Below, in pieces: positions 50,326 to 59,752 of a stretch of DNA of 64,000 nt. The number at the start of each line of letters is the position of its first letter. The first letter of the stretch is position 1. Source of the DNA: Pseudomonas sp. CFBP13508 (GTDB lineage: Bacteria > Pseudomonadota > Gammaproteobacteria > Pseudomonadales > Pseudomonadaceae); the NCBI RefSeq assembly GCF_005233515.1, contig NZ_QFZZ01000004.1:134644-198643 (forward strand). Direction: 5' to 3'. Below the pieces are notes generated by a model, which saw nothing but the letters and a program-made list of their open reading frames with translations, did not search any database and had not been told where the DNA came from. The position numbers and the translations under genes are program-made.

Positions 50326-50504
50326 GCACGGAACGAGGCGCTGGCGACCTGTTGCGATAAAGCCTGCGCTGCCGGCAACGAAGTGAGCGGGCCGCTGATC
50401 GGCTCGCCATCGCGCACCAGATACCAGCAGGCGAGCAAGCCCGAGGCGCGGAGTGAAGCGGGAACTGCGCTGCCGATCACCGACATGATTTGAACCTGTG
50501 CCAT
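50322..50504 (-). CDS. Small hypothetical protein, 60 aa
   Basis: 60 residues (MAQVQIMSVIGSAVPASLRASG...), containing CWYLVRDGEPISGP and an Ala/Ser-rich helix. I recall close relatives in many Pseudomonas genomes. Overlaps the permease 3' end by 4 nt. A GGTTTCC-type purine stretch before the ATG (GGAGGTTTCCCC on its strand) supports expression. Function unknown. Confidence 0.7.
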   Translation of the reverse strand: MAQVQIMSVIGSAVPASLRASGLLACWYLVRDGEPISGPLTSLPAAQALSQQVASASFRA

Positions 50505-50607
50505 GGGGAAACCTCCATCAAACTGATGGGGCTACCTTAGGGGCTCGTTGGCGCTGCGGAAAATCAACGCTTTCGATAGTGGTCATTGATGCCAGTGAGG
50601 TCTGCCG

Positions 50608-50802
50608 TCATTCGACCACTTGATCGAGCATGTGCATGACTTCGCGTTCATTGAGCAGGCCCTTGTGCACGAGGTTTTCGGCGAGCAGGGAAAGCAGCTT
50701 GGCGCAGCGATGGCCTTCCAGATGCTTGAGTTCGGTGAGCGCGCTGTACACCTTGCTCGAGGTGCACAGACCGACGATGCGGTGCGGGTTTTGTGTGGGC
50801 AT
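50608..50802 (-). CDS. Small hypothetical protein, 64 aa
   Basis: 64 residues from the ATG at 50802, where AAGGA lies 8 nt upstream. A longer in-frame start exists but has no ribosome site. Sequence is helical (MPTQNPHRIVGLCTSSKVYSALTELKHLEG, LLSLLAENLVHKGLLNEREVMHMLDQVV). It is not recognised beyond resembling short conserved Pseudomonas proteins; possibly regulatory. Confidence 0.65.
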   Translation of the reverse strand: MPTQNPHRIVGLCTSSKVYSALTELKHLEGHRCAKLLSLLAENLVHKGLLNEREVMHMLDQVVE

Positions 50803-50993
50803 ACAGTCGTCCTTGTTGTTATCGATCTGTTGTTTACGGACGGATTCAGATTGCGGTTCCGTCATGACAAAGCGGTGACCGTTTGATGAAAAAAGCCCGA
50901 CGGTCGATTCCATCATGCCGACTTTAGCTGCTCGAACTGTCCTCACAGCGACCTTGGCGAGATTTTTTCAGACGTTGGCCGACCAGCGGTCAT

Positions 50994-51020
50994 AAAAAAG
51001 CCCCGCTCGAAAGCAGGGCT
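50994..51020 (-). terminator. Rho-independent terminator of the YVQ-repeat protein gene
   Basis: The stem AGCCCTGCT / AGCGGGGCT on the minus strand (one G-T pair) with a TTCG loop is followed by six T. It begins 12 nt after the stop codon at 51032. Confidence 0.92.
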
Positions 51021-51031
51021 CTGTGTTGCGC

Positions 51032-51412
51032 TTACCAGCGTGGACCGCCGTAGTAGCCATGCGGGCCGCCGTAGTAGCCGTGGGGACGACCGTAATAACC
51101 ACGAGGCGGGCCATAGTAGACGGGGGCCGGCTGCACGTAGACCGGTTGTTGCACATACACCGGCGCCGGTTGGTAGTAGACCGGTGGCGGCGGTTGCTGC
51201 ACGTAGACCGGTTGCGGCTGAACATAAACCGGTTGTTGCTGCACATACACCGGTCGATCCTGGTTGATCAGTGCCGAGCCGATGATGGCCGAGCCGACGA
51301 TCGCGCCAAACACTGCAGGGCCCTGCCAGCCATGGCCACCACCCGCTTCAGCCTGGCCGGTGACGGCAAGTGCGCCAATCAACAAAGCCATGATGGGAAG
51401 TTTACGAATCAT
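51032..51412 (-). CDS. Secreted Tyr/Pro/Gly-rich repeat protein
   Basis: 126 residues. A signal peptide (LPIMALLIGALAVTGQAEA) precedes a Gly-rich hydrophobic segment resembling a glycine zipper (GPAVFGAIVGSAIIGSALI). The rest is low-complexity: seven PVY units (PVYVQQQ, PVYVQPQ, PVYVQPA, PVYYG) and then GYYGGPHGYYGGPRW. It probably sits in the envelope; function unknown. A terminator follows directly. Confidence 0.75.
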   Translation of the reverse strand: MIRKLPIMALLIGALAVTGQAEAGGGHGWQGPAVFGAIVGSAIIGSALINQDRPVYVQQQPVYVQPQPVYVQQPPPPVYYQPAPVYVQQPVYVQPAPVYYGPPRGYYGRPHGYYGGPHGYYGGPRW

Positions 51413-51655
51413 GATAAGTCCTCGGTTCTTCGACCCGGCGCCGCGGCCTGAATCAGGCCCACAGTTGTCGCGGGGATACAGCTAAGACAGCAAATTTGCG
51501 AAATTCAGCACAGCCGCTGGGTAAATTTTGTGTAAGGTCTGTACCGGCTTCTTTACCCGGCTGCGCGGCGCCACAAACAAGCCTAAATGATGATTCAGAA
51601 CCCGGTGGGCTGGCCAATCCCGTCCATCCGAAAGTGCGTTTGAAGGAGAAGTTTC

Positions 51656-52474
51656 ATGCAGATGAACCCGAACAAAGACACCCAACTGTGCATGTCCCTG
51701 TCGGGGCGGCCGGGGAATTTCGGTCTGCGTTTTCACAACCATTTGTATGAACAGCTGGGCCTGAATTTCTACTACAAGGCGTTCAGCAGCCAGGACCTGA
51801 CCGGCGCGGTCGGCGGCATCCGGGCACTGGGCATTCGTGGCTGCGGCGTGTCGATGCCGTTCAAGGAGGCCTGCATTGCGCTGGTCGATGAACTGGATGC
51901 CTCGGCAGCGGCGATCCAGTCGATCAACACCATCGTCAACACTGGCGGCCATCTCAAGGCCTACAACACCGACTACATCGCTGTCGCGCAGTTGCTGGAG
52001 AGCCACGCGGTGCCGAAACATTCAACCTTCGCCCTGCGCGGCAGCGGCGGCATGGCCAAAGCGGTGGCCAGCGCCCTGCGCGATGGTGGCTACAAGAACG
52101 GTTTGATTGTCGCCCGTAACGAGCGCGCCGGCCGCGCCCTGGCGGATTCGCTGGGTTATCGCTGGCAGGCCGAGCTTGGCAGCGAGCGCCCGCAGATGCT
52201 GATCAATGTCACCCCGGTAGGCATGGACGGCGGGCCGGAGGCGGGGCAACTCGCGTTTGAGCCTGAAGTGATCAAAGCGGCTGAGACTGTATTCGACGTG
52301 GTGGCAATCCCTTCGGAAACCCCACTGATTGTGCGTGCACGAGCCGAGGGCAAGCGGGTAATCACCGGGCTTGAGGTGATTGCGATTCAGGCGCTGGAGC
52401 AGTTTGTCCTGTACACCGGAGTGCGGCCGAATGAGGCGCAGTTTGCGGCGGCGGTGGATTTTGCGCGCAGCTGA
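51656..52474 (+). CDS. Shikimate 5-dehydrogenase-like protein
   Basis: 272 residues with AGGAG 8 nt before the ATG. The substrate-binding domain has the shikimate motif (CMSLSGRPGNFGLRFHN, GVSMPFKEACIALVDELD, INTIVNTGGHLKAYNTDY). The NADP domain has LRGSGGMAKAVASALRDGGYKNGLIVARN, a variant of GAGG, and INVTPVGMDGG. It resembles the HI0607/SdhL type that has weak shikimate activity, rather than AroE proper. The conserved Lys (PFKE) and Asp (NTDY) are present. Cytoplasmic; true substrate uncertain. Confidence 0.85.
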   Translation: MQMNPNKDTQLCMSLSGRPGNFGLRFHNHLYEQLGLNFYYKAFSSQDLTGAVGGIRALGIRGCGVSMPFKEACIALVDELDASAAAIQSINTIVNTGGHLKAYNTDYIAVAQLLESHAVPKHSTFALRGSGGMAKAVASALRDGGYKNGLIVARNERAGRALADSLGYRWQAELGSERPQMLINVTPVGMDGGPEAGQLAFEPEVIKAAETVFDVVAIPSETPLIVRARAEGKRVITGLEVIAIQALEQFVLYTGVRPNEAQFAAAVDFARS

Positions 52475-52498
52475 GTTTGGCGGTGGCTGAGTGGCCCT

Positions 52499-52571
52499 CT
52501 TCGCGAGCAGGCTCGCTCCCACAGGTTGCGCTGGAATGCGATTGAATGTGGGAGCGAGCCTGCTCGCGAAG
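52499..52571. repeat. Class I REP pair, short-spacer type
   Basis: Inverted cores about 22 nt apart with CCCACA ends inward, between two genes on the same strand. Confidence 0.92.
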
Positions 52572-52658
52572 GCGGCGCTGCGGTTCTGGATCACTATCTA
52601 TAATCCTCGCCAGCACGCACAGACCTGCCCACCAAAAAAACCATAACCGAGGCCGCCC

Positions 52659-53177
52659 ATGCATCCGCCCATCCTCAACCTGAACGAGGTCGAACTCGAA
52701 GCCCTTCCCGAAGCCCTCGCCCCTGAAGGCGACACTGCCGGGCGTTATCATCAGCGTTTCGCGCGGATCGGCCAGCAACTGGGTGCACAGAAACTCGGTT
52801 ATCGCCTGTATGCACTGCCAGCGGGCATGCGCGGCAGTCCGTTCCACAGCCATCGGGTCAATGAGGAGATGTTCTACGTGGTGGCCGGGGAGGGCGAGGT
52901 GCGCTTGGGAGGCGAGCGTTTTCCGATCCGCGCCGGTGATGTGATTGCCTGCCCACCGGGCGGACCGGAAAAGGCTCACCAGATCATCAATACCAGTGCG
53001 GATGAGCTGCGTTATCTGGCGATCAGCACTCAGCAGCAGCCGGAGATCTGCGAGTATCCGGATTCGAACAAGTATGCGGTGATGGATAATTTCGCGGTGG
53101 ATGCCGAGGGCAACGCCTCGGGCTTTGTCGCTGTCGCGCGGCAGGTGGATGGGGTGGATTATTGGGATGGGGAATGA
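52659..53177 (+). CDS. Cupin-domain protein
   Basis: 172 residues. Cupin motif 1 reads GSPFHSHRVNEEMFYVVAGEGEVRLGGERFPIRAGD, with metal-binding His-x-His and Glu. Motif 2 is represented by PGGPEKAHQIINTSADELRYLAIS with the late His. So a metal-binding beta barrel is intact. The C-terminal 50 residues add a strand region (KYAVMDNFAVDAEG). Enzymatic role unknown; no pathway genes adjacent. Confidence 0.88.
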   Translation: MHPPILNLNEVELEALPEALAPEGDTAGRYHQRFARIGQQLGAQKLGYRLYALPAGMRGSPFHSHRVNEEMFYVVAGEGEVRLGGERFPIRAGDVIACPPGGPEKAHQIINTSADELRYLAISTQQQPEICEYPDSNKYAVMDNFAVDAEGNASGFVAVARQVDGVDYWDGE

Positions 53178-53204
53178 AGCGGGCAGCTGAATATCGCGCA
53201 GACC

Positions 53205-53294
53205 CTGTGGCAGCGAGTCTGCTCGCGAAGGCGATGGGTCATTCGAGATCGTGGTGACTGACACTACGCTTTCGCGAGCAGGCTCGCTCCAACA
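53205..53294. repeat. Class I REP pair, long-spacer type, degenerate
   Basis: Inverted cores with several mismatches (CTGTGGCAGCGAGTCTGCTC on the left, GCTCGCTCCAACA on the right). It lies between the convergent cupin and yceH genes. Confidence 0.85.
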
Positions 53295-53309
53295 ATGGCT
53301 TTGCGGTGG

Positions 53310-53954
53310 TTATTCGAGGCGGGCCAGGCGTTCTTCCAGCGCTGCGATCCGCGCTTCCAGTTCCTCGATACGCTCCAGTGAAACGCCACCGCTCGATCGC
53401 TCCCCGGGATTCTGCCGCGCCGCCAGGATCGCTTCGATATCCGCCGGATCGCCCAAGGCATGGGTATAACGATCCTCACGCTGCCCGGCCTGACGCGGAA
53501 TCAATACCGCCAGACCGCGTGCGATCAGGCGTTCAAGCTGATGAATCACCTGCTCGGCGTCTTCGAACTCGTGCATGCGCCCGCTGCGGGTGAGCAGTTC
53601 ATTGACGGTTTGCGGGCCGCGCAGAAACATCAAACCCGTCAGAATCACCTGCGCCGGCACCAGTTCCAGCGCCTTGTCGACCTTGTGCTCCCAGCGGTCG
53701 GCACGGCTGCCCATCACCAGCCGGGTGAAACCACGCCCCTCCAGCGCCCGCAGGCTTTGCCCGACCTGACCCTGATTGAGGTTCATCACCGGTTCGCGAC
53801 TGGTTTTCTGATTGCAGGCCAGCACCAGCGCATTGAGGGTCAGCGGATAGGTTTCCGGACTGGTGGCCTGTTTTTCGATCAGCGCACCGAGAATGCGGAT
53901 TTCCGTGGCATTGAGCCGTGGTTGGTCGGAGGTGGGTTCTTGTTCGTTGCTCAT
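53310..53954 (-). CDS. YceH family protein (DUF480)
   Basis: 214 residues. Two winged-helix-like repeats characteristic of DUF480/Yce[47 protein letters not shown] at the start and [46 protein letters not shown] in the middle. A C-terminal coiled coil follows ([21 protein letters not shown]). Cytoplasmic; function not established for the family. Confidence 0.92.
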   Translation of the reverse strand: MSNEQEPTSDQPRLNATEIRILGALIEKQATSPETYPLTLNALVLACNQKTSREPVMNLNQGQVGQSLRALEGRGFTRLVMGSRADRWEHKVDKALELVPAQVILTGLMFLRGPQTVNELLTRSGRMHEFEDAEQVIHQLERLIARGLAVLIPRQAGQREDRYTHALGDPADIEAILAARQNPGERSSGGVSLERIEELEARIAALEERLARLE

Positions 53955-54079
53955 CGCGCGTTCCCTCTGCAGTCGAAGCCGCCTAGCCTAGTCCTTGCCA
54001 AACAAAAGGCAAGCCGTGTGCTCATCAAGCATGGCTATAATCGCCACCACGTATTACCCAGCCATCACATGAGATTGCC

Positions 54080-54589
54080 ATGACCATTTCACTGTACGCC
54101 GCATCCGTCCCGGTTTTTCAACAAATGCTCAACGCCCTGAGCGATGTGCTGAAAAAGGCCGAAGCCCACGCCAGCGCGAAAAACATCGACCAGAGCGTCT
54201 TCCTGCAAGCGCGTCTGTACCCGGACATGTTCCCGCTGGTGCGTCAGGTGCAGATCGCCGTGGATTTCGCCAAAGGCGTGTCGGCGCGTCTGGCTGAAGT
54301 CGAACTGCCGAAGTACGACGACACTGAAACCACCTTCGCCGAACTGCAAGCGCTGATCACCAAGGTCCTGGCGTTCATTGGCGAGATCAAGCCAGAGCAG
54401 ATCGATGGCAAGGAAGGCATCGAAATCGTCACCCGTCCGGGCACGCCGAAGGAGAAGCGCTTCAGTGGTCAGGCGTATCTGCTGACTTACGGCTTGCCGC
54501 AGTTCTTCTTCCACGTCACCACCACCTATGCGCTGCTGCGTCATAACGGCGTTGAAGTGGGCAAGCGCGATTACATGGGCGCGTTCTAA
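54080..54589 (+). CDS. DUF1993 family protein
   Basis: 169 residues, all-helical, recognised as DUF1993 (MTISLYAASVPVFQQMLNALSDVLKKAEAHA, RLYPDMFPLVRQVQIAVDFAKG, PQFFFHVTTTYALLRHNGVEVGKRDYMGAF). The His in FFFHVTTTY and the helical bundle suggest a DinB-like fold, which is inference. It ends at a strong terminator. Function unknown. Confidence 0.9.
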   Translation: MTISLYAASVPVFQQMLNALSDVLKKAEAHASAKNIDQSVFLQARLYPDMFPLVRQVQIAVDFAKGVSARLAEVELPKYDDTETTFAELQALITKVLAFIGEIKPEQIDGKEGIEIVTRPGTPKEKRFSGQAYLLTYGLPQFFFHVTTTYALLRHNGVEVGKRDYMGAF

Positions 54590-54606
54590 ACCCCCGGATA
54601 CGAAAA

Positions 54607-54636
54607 AGCCCGCCAAGGTTCGCGCCTTGGCGGGCT
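54607..54636 (+). terminator. Rho-independent terminator after DUF1993
   Basis: The stem AGCCCGCCAAGG / CCTTGGCGGGCT with a 6-nt loop is followed by TTTGTTTTT. It begins 18 nt after the stop. Confidence 0.95.
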
Positions 54637-54645
54637 TTTGTTTTT

Positions 54646-54736
54646 CTGTGGGAGCGAGCCTGCTCGCGAATGCGGCGTATCAGGCGATATTTATGCTGAA
54701 TGTCTCGCCCCTTTCGCGAGCAGGCTCGCTCCCACA
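54646..54736. repeat. Class I REP pair, long-spacer type
   Basis: Inverted cores with TGTGGG outside and about 40 nt inside, between the terminator of DUF1993 and the convergent sstT. Confidence 0.92.
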
Positions 54737-54747
54737 AGGTAAGGCGG

Positions 54748-55980
54748 TTACGCCGTACGCTGAGCCTTCTCTTCTTCGCCCAGGCAAGCCGCCGCGGTAA
54801 ACAGTACGTCAGTCGACGAGTTCAGCGCGGTCTCCGCCGAATCCTGCAGCACGCCAATAATGAAGCCCACTGCCACGACCTGCATGGCGATCTCGCTCGG
54901 GATGCCGAACAGGCTGCACGCCAGCGGAATCAGCAGCAGCGAACCACCGGCCACACCGGACGCGCCACAGGCGCAAATCGCGGCGACGACGCTGAGCAGG
55001 ATCGCGGTCGGAATGTCCACAGCGATGCCCAAGGTGTGCACCGCCGCCAGGGTCAGCACGGTAATGGTGATCGCCGCACCGGCCATGTTGATGGTCGCGC
55101 CGAGCGGGATCGATACCGAGTAGGTGTCTTCGTGCAGGCCCAGGCGCTTGCTCAATTCCAGGTTGACCGGAATGTTCGCCGCCGAGCTGCGGGTGAAGAA
55201 CGCGGTGATGCCGCTTTCGCGCAGGCACATCAGCGTCAGTGGATACGGGTTGCGGCGCAGCTTCCAGAACACGATCAGCGGGTTCATCACCAGCGCGACA
55301 AACAGCATGCAGCCCAGCAGCACTGCCAGCAGGTGCGCGTAGCCGAGCAGCGCGCCAAAACCGGAGGTGGCCAGTGTCGACGCGACCAGGCCGAAGATGC
55401 CCAGCGGCGCGAAGCGAATGACCACGCGGACAATCACGGTGACGCCGTTGGACAAGTCACCGAGCACTTCGCGAGTGGTGTCGCCGGCGTGGCGAATGGC
55501 GATGCCCATGCCGATCGCCCAGGCCAGAATGCCGATGAAGTTGGCATTCATCAGCGCGCTGACCGGGTTATCGACGACGCTCAGCAACAGGCTTTGCAGC
55601 ACTTCGCCGATGCCGCCGGGCGCCGTCACGGCAACGTTTTCGGTGGATAACACCAGATTCGACGGGAACGCCATGCTGGCGACCACGGCCACCACCGCAG
55701 CGCTGAATGTACCCAGCAGGTACAGGAACAGGATCGGCCGGATGTGGGTTTCCTGGCCGTGCTTGTGGTTGGCGATCGAGGCCATCACCAGCACGAACAC
55801 CAGAATCGGCGCCACGGCTTTCAACGCCGAGACAAACACCTTGCCGATGAACGCGGTGGACTTCGCCAGCTCCGGTGCAATCAGGGCCAGGGCAATACCG
55901 GCGATCAGACCAATGACGATCTGGCTGACCAGACTCAGGCGTTTCAGGCGTTGCAGTAACGAAGGGGATGAAGCGGTCAT
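54748..55980 (-). CDS. sstT: Serine/threonine:sodium symporter SstT
   Basis: 410 residues from the ATG at 55980. An inner-membrane dicarboxylate/amino acid:cation symporter with about eight helices. Family motifs are present: [20 protein letters not shown], the hairpin stretch [20 protein letters not shown] and [26 protein letters not shown]. The C-terminal [17 protein letters not shown] is also intact. It takes up serine and threonine with sodium. Single gene. Confidence 0.94.
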   Translation of the reverse strand: MTASSPSLLQRLKRLSLVSQIVIGLIAGIALALIAPELAKSTAFIGKVFVSALKAVAPILVFVLVMASIANHKHGQETHIRPILFLYLLGTFSAAVVAVVASMAFPSNLVLSTENVAVTAPGGIGEVLQSLLLSVVDNPVSALMNANFIGILAWAIGMGIAIRHAGDTTREVLGDLSNGVTVIVRVVIRFAPLGIFGLVASTLATSGFGALLGYAHLLAVLLGCMLFVALVMNPLIVFWKLRRNPYPLTLMCLRESGITAFFTRSSAANIPVNLELSKRLGLHEDTYSVSIPLGATINMAGAAITITVLTLAAVHTLGIAVDIPTAILLSVVAAICACGASGVAGGSLLLIPLACSLFGIPSEIAMQVVAVGFIIGVLQDSAETALNSSTDVLFTAAACLGEEEKAQRTA

Positions 55981-56287
55981 AGCGGCATCTCTGTTTTTTA
56001 TTGGGTGCGAAGCGTCGTGGGCAGTCACGAAACGCCTGTCGAAGTGACATCAACGCCGCCAAACGGCACGTTGAACAGCTGTACGATTTTCAGGGCGCGG
56101 ACTTTATCACAGCGTAGGCGTGAACCTTCAGGCCTGTGACGATCTGCCACCGGATCGACCCGGCAGATCAGCAGTTTTGGGCAACTCACTGCGGGCGCAG
56201 TCTGTTAAGCTTCGCCATCCTCATTTTCAAGTTCTGCCAGCGGGCCTCCGGGTCATCGCTGGTGTCGTCGTTTTGCTGGAGTTGCGC
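55981..56287. other. 307-nt intergenic region between divergent genes
   Basis: It holds the promoters of sstT and of the MFS gene. In-frame extension of the MFS gene runs through it but has no ribosome site. No repeat or RNA was seen. Confidence 0.5.
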
Positions 56288-57445
56288 ATGCTGTTGCCTA
56301 TTCTTCTGTTGTCCGCCGCCGGATTCACGGTGCTGACCACGGAATTCGTCATTGTCGGCCTGTTGCCGGCGATTGCCCGAGACCTCGAAGTCAGCATCCC
56401 GCAAGCCGGGCTGCTGGTGACCTTGTTCGCCTTTACCGTGGCGCTGTTCGGCCCATTCCTGACCGCTTATTTCGCCCGTTTTGAACGGCGCAAACTGTTC
56501 ATCAGCATTCTGATCATGTTCGGTCTGGCCAATACCGTTGCAGCGTTGGCGCCGAATATCTGGGTGATGGCCATCGCGCGTCTGATTCCGGCGTTGGGTT
56601 TGCCGGTGTTCTGGGCATTGGCCAGTGAAACCGCCGTCGACATCGTCGGCCCGGATTTCGCCGGCCGCGCCATCGCCAAGATCGGCTTCGGTATCGTCTG
56701 CGCCACGGTGTTCGGCATTCCGGTCGGCACGCTGATTTCCGACGCGTTCGGCTGGCGCAGCGCATTCGGCATTCTGGCGCTGATCGCGTTTGCCAAAGCC
56801 TTGCTGCTGTTTGTCTACCTGCCGAAAACCAGTCTGCACCAGCATCAGGTCAGCTTCCGTTCGCAGTTCAAGATCCTGCGCAGCCCGCTGATGCTCGGCC
56901 ATATCTTGTTGTCGATCCTGGTGTTCAGCGGCATGTTCACCGCTTACACCTACCTTGCTGACATCCTCGAACGACTTGCCGGTTTCAACGGCACCGTGGT
57001 CGGTTGGTGCCTGATGGCGTTTGGCGCCGTCGGGCTGATCGGCAACTCGCTCGGTGGGCGTGCGGTGGATCGGCATCCGCTGGGGGCGTCGGTGTTGTTC
57101 TGTGCGTTCATGATCGCCGGCATGGTTTCGCTGGTGCCGAACATTCATTCGCCAGTCGGCCTGGCGGTGGCGATGGGTATTTGGGGCGTGACCCAGGCGG
57201 CGCTGTTCCTGGTCAGCCATGTGCGCCTGATGAAAGCCGCACCGGAAGCGCCGGCCTTCGCCGCGTCGCTGAACATCGCCGGGGCCAATCTCGGTATCGG
57301 CCTGGGCGCGATGGTCGGCGGCCGGGTGATCGACAGTGCCGGCCTGGGCTTTCTGGGCTTTGCCGCTGCCGGCTTCATTCTGCTTTCGGTGTTCCTCGCC
57401 ATGGTGCTGATGACGCTGAAACCGCGGGAAGTTTGCGCTTCATAA
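56288..57445 (+). CDS. MFS transporter, DHA1/sugar-efflux type
   Basis: 385 residues from the ATG at 56288 with GGAG 7 nt upstream. Twelve membrane helices: ILLLSAAGFTVLTTEFVIVGLLPAIARDLEVSIPQAGLLVTLFAFTVALFGP (typical start), the loop ARFERRKLF, and GRAVDRHPLGASVLF between the halves. It resembles arabinose/chloramphenicol-type exporters. Substrate unknown. Its last 6 nt overlap the end of the convergent nhaR. Confidence 0.88.
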   Translation: MLLPILLLSAAGFTVLTTEFVIVGLLPAIARDLEVSIPQAGLLVTLFAFTVALFGPFLTAYFARFERRKLFISILIMFGLANTVAALAPNIWVMAIARLIPALGLPVFWALASETAVDIVGPDFAGRAIAKIGFGIVCATVFGIPVGTLISDAFGWRSAFGILALIAFAKALLLFVYLPKTSLHQHQVSFRSQFKILRSPLMLGHILLSILVFSGMFTAYTYLADILERLAGFNGTVVGWCLMAFGAVGLIGNSLGGRAVDRHPLGASVLFCAFMIAGMVSLVPNIHSPVGLAVAMGIWGVTQAALFLVSHVRLMKAAPEAPAFAASLNIAGANLGIGLGAMVGGRVIDSAGLGFLGFAAAGFILLSVFLAMVLMTLKPREVCAS

Positions 57446-58339
57446 CCCGGTAAACAACTCGCGTCGGGCACCTTCGGTAATCGCTACGATGCCAGGGTGC
57501 TTGACCTTGCGTTCCACCGAAATGGCATAGAACGACTCGCTCACGGCGTCGGTCTGGCCGATCACCTCGACGCCGTACTGGCGCTTCACTTCCTCGGCAA
57601 TCACGCTCGGGCCGATAAAGATCCCGCTGCCGGATTGGCCGAAGGCCTGCATCAAAGCGCTGTCATCGAACTCGCCGACAATCTGCGGCTGGATCTGCTG
57701 TTCGGCGAACCAGCGTTGCAAACGGCTGCGCACCACGGTTTCCGCGCCGGGAATCAGCAACGGTGCGCCGTGCAGGCTGCGCGGGAAATCCTGGCCATAC
57801 TGCGCGGCAAGTTCGGCGGTGGCGAAGAAACTGATTCCGCACTCACCGAGCTTCTGGCTGTAGCCTTTGATGTCCAGATGCGAGGGCATCGGGCTGTCGG
57901 AAATCACCAGATCCAGACGCTGAATGGCCAGATCGGCGAGCAGGCGTTCGAGTTTGTCCTCGCGGCAGGTGATGCGCAGCGGCTCGCTCAATTCCATGGT
58001 CGGCGCGATCAGGCGATAAACAATCGATTTGGGCACCACGTCGGCCACGCCGACGCGAAAGAGGATCTGCTGCTCGTTGGGCTGCGCTCGCAGCATCAGC
58101 TCCAGCTCGCCGCCCAACTGAAACATCTGCTCAGCGTAGGGCAGGGCCTGGCGCCCGGCTTCGGTGAGTTCCAACTGGCGGCCAACCCGGCGAAACAATT
58201 CCACGCCATAGGTTTGTTCAAGCAGTGAGATCTGTCCGCTGATGGTCTGTGGCGTCAGGTTCAGTTGCTCGCAGGCGCGGACGATGCTGCCGGTTTTGGC
58301 CACAACCCAGAAGTAATGCAGTTGTCGGTAATTAAGCAT
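57440..58339 (-). CDS. nhaR: LysR-type regulator NhaR
   Basis: 299 residues from the ATG at 58339; a GTG four codons upstream is possible. The helix-turn-helix (MLNYRQLHYFWVVAKTGSIVRACEQLNLTPQTISGQISLLEQTYGVELFRRVGRQLELTEAGR) is very typical of NhaR. The effector domain includes DLVISDSPMPSHLDIKGYSQKLGECG. In E. coli it activates the Na+/H+ antiporter nhaA; no nhaA is nearby here. Regulated genes are unknown. Confidence 0.9.
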   Translation of the reverse strand: MLNYRQLHYFWVVAKTGSIVRACEQLNLTPQTISGQISLLEQTYGVELFRRVGRQLELTEAGRQALPYAEQMFQLGGELELMLRAQPNEQQILFRVGVADVVPKSIVYRLIAPTMELSEPLRITCREDKLERLLADLAIQRLDLVISDSPMPSHLDIKGYSQKLGECGISFFATAELAAQYGQDFPRSLHGAPLLIPGAETVVRSRLQRWFAEQQIQPQIVGEFDDSALMQAFGQSGSGIFIGPSVIAEEVKRQYGVEVIGQTDAVSESFYAISVERKVKHPGIVAITEGARRELFTGL

Positions 58340-58472
58340 ATCGGTCGCCACTTCGTGAAAACCGAAGTATAGCCGCTAAAAATACGAATTTTCCTGAAGT
58401 GTTCATCTCCCTAGAATGCCCAGCCATCGACGGCCGGTGTGTGCGCCAGTCTGTTCATTCGAAGGAAACCTT

Positions 58473-58715
58473 ATGAAATACACATTTCCCGCAGTGATGT
58501 TTGCGTCTTTACTGGTTCTGGCCGGTTGTGATCAGGCGGAAAAAAGCGCCCAACAACTGATGGGTGCGGCGGCTGAAACCGCCAAACAAGCGATTGACGA
58601 CACCCATAAAGCCGCTGAGCAAGCGCTCAGTGATGCCACCGGTGGTTTGATCGAGAAAAAAGAAACCCCGGAAAAATCAGCGGAAGAATCCGAATCTTCC
58701 TCCAAGACCATCTAA
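58473..58715 (+). CDS. Small lipoprotein, Ala/Glu-rich
   Basis: 80 residues from the ATG at 58473. The signal peptide ends in the lipobox LAGC (lipidated Cys at 19). The mature part is a single charged helix (QLMGAAAETAKQAIDDTHKAAEQALSDATGG) ending in a Lys/Glu/Ser tail. GAAGGAAACC before the start is a good ribosome site. It lies 29 nt before the TerC gene, so the two may be co-transcribed. Function unknown. Confidence 0.8.
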   Translation: MKYTFPAVMFASLLVLAGCDQAEKSAQQLMGAAAETAKQAIDDTHKAAEQALSDATGGLIEKKETPEKSAEESESSSKTI

Positions 58716-58744
58716 ACCGTCTTACACAGAGTCAGGACTGACCC

Positions 58745-59494
58745 ATGGAATATCTGTTAGAACTCGCCGCCAGCCCCACCGCTTGGGTTGCTTTGGCCAC
58801 ACTGGTGGTAATGGAAATCGTGCTTGGCATCGATAACCTGATCTTTATTTCGATCCTGACCAACAAGCTGCCCGAACAGCATCGGCAGAAGGCGCGCCGT
58901 ATCGGTATCGGCATGGCCCTGATTCTGCGTCTGGCGTTGTTAAGCACCATCGCGTTCATCGTGCAGTTGACCGAGCCTGTGATCGAAATTCTTGGCCAGG
59001 CGTTCTCCTGGAAGGACATGATCCTGATCGCCGGTGGCCTGTTCCTGGTGTGGAAAGCCACGACCGAGATCCATCACAGCATGGACCCGTCGCCGGAAGA
59101 CCCGAAAACCGCGACTTCGACCGTAACGCTTGGTTTTGCCGCAGCTATCGGTCAGATCCTGATGCTCGACATGGTGTTCTCGATCGACAGCATCATTACC
59201 GCTGTCGGCATGACCGAACACTTGCCGATCATGATCATCGCGGTGGTGGTGTCGGTGCTGGTGATGCTGCTCGCGGCTGACCCGCTGGCCAAGTTCATCA
59301 ACGATAACCCGACGGTGGTCATGCTGGCGCTGGGCTTCCTGATCATGATCGGCATGACGCTGATCGCCGAAGGCTTCGGCGCTCACGTACCGAAAGGTTA
59401 TGTGTACGCGGCCATGGCTTTCTCGGCCGGTATCGAGGTGTTGAACATGATGTCGCGCCGGGCGAAGCAGAAGAAGGTTGCTCAGCAGGCGTAA
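58745..59494 (+). CDS. TerC family membrane protein
   Basis: 249 residues with seven membrane helices. The TerC signature is clear: [25 protein letters not shown] (acidic residues in the membrane) repeated in [21 protein letters not shown]. The family includes Mn2+ exporters (Alx, MntY-like), and the paired acidic helices fit metal-ion export. It ends near a terminator. Substrate is inferred from family only. Confidence 0.92.
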   Translation: MEYLLELAASPTAWVALATLVVMEIVLGIDNLIFISILTNKLPEQHRQKARRIGIGMALILRLALLSTIAFIVQLTEPVIEILGQAFSWKDMILIAGGLFLVWKATTEIHHSMDPSPEDPKTATSTVTLGFAAAIGQILMLDMVFSIDSIITAVGMTEHLPIMIIAVVVSVLVMLLAADPLAKFINDNPTVVMLALGFLIMIGMTLIAEGFGAHVPKGYVYAAMAFSAGIEVLNMMSRRAKQKKVAQQA

Positions 59495-59509
59495 TTGCTG
59501 AGAACACAA

Positions 59510-59542
59510 AAACCGCCTGGGCTGGTTGAGCTCGGGCGGTTT
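59510..59542 (+). terminator. Rho-independent terminator after the TerC gene
   Basis: The stem AAACCGCC / GGCGGTTT with a 17-nt internal segment is followed by six more T. It begins 16 nt after the stop. Confidence 0.85.
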
Positions 59543-59575
59543 TTTTTCGCTTTGATATTGGTGTGTTTGAGAACC

Positions 59576-59742
59576 AGCCCCTCATCGGAACGCCGCCCGC
59601 CCAGCCCTCTCCCGAGGGAGAGGGAGACGATTTTTGGGCTTTTCAAATGCTGAGTTCGGCTGGATATTTCAAGTCGGCGTAACTCAAAAGAACAACCCCG
59701 GTCAGTTCCCTCTCCCTCCGGGAGAGGGCTAGGGTGAGGGCG
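59576..59742. repeat. Class IV repeat pair
   Basis: CCCTCTCCCGAGGGAGAGGG and its inverted partner (CCCTCTCCCTCCGGGAGAGGG, one base longer) lie about 80 nt apart. Outer ends CCCCTCATCG and GGTGAGGGCG also pair in part. Unlike the other three families; the only copy in the window. Located just before the small membrane protein gene. Confidence 0.9.
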
Positions 59743-59752
59743 CTTTTAATCT

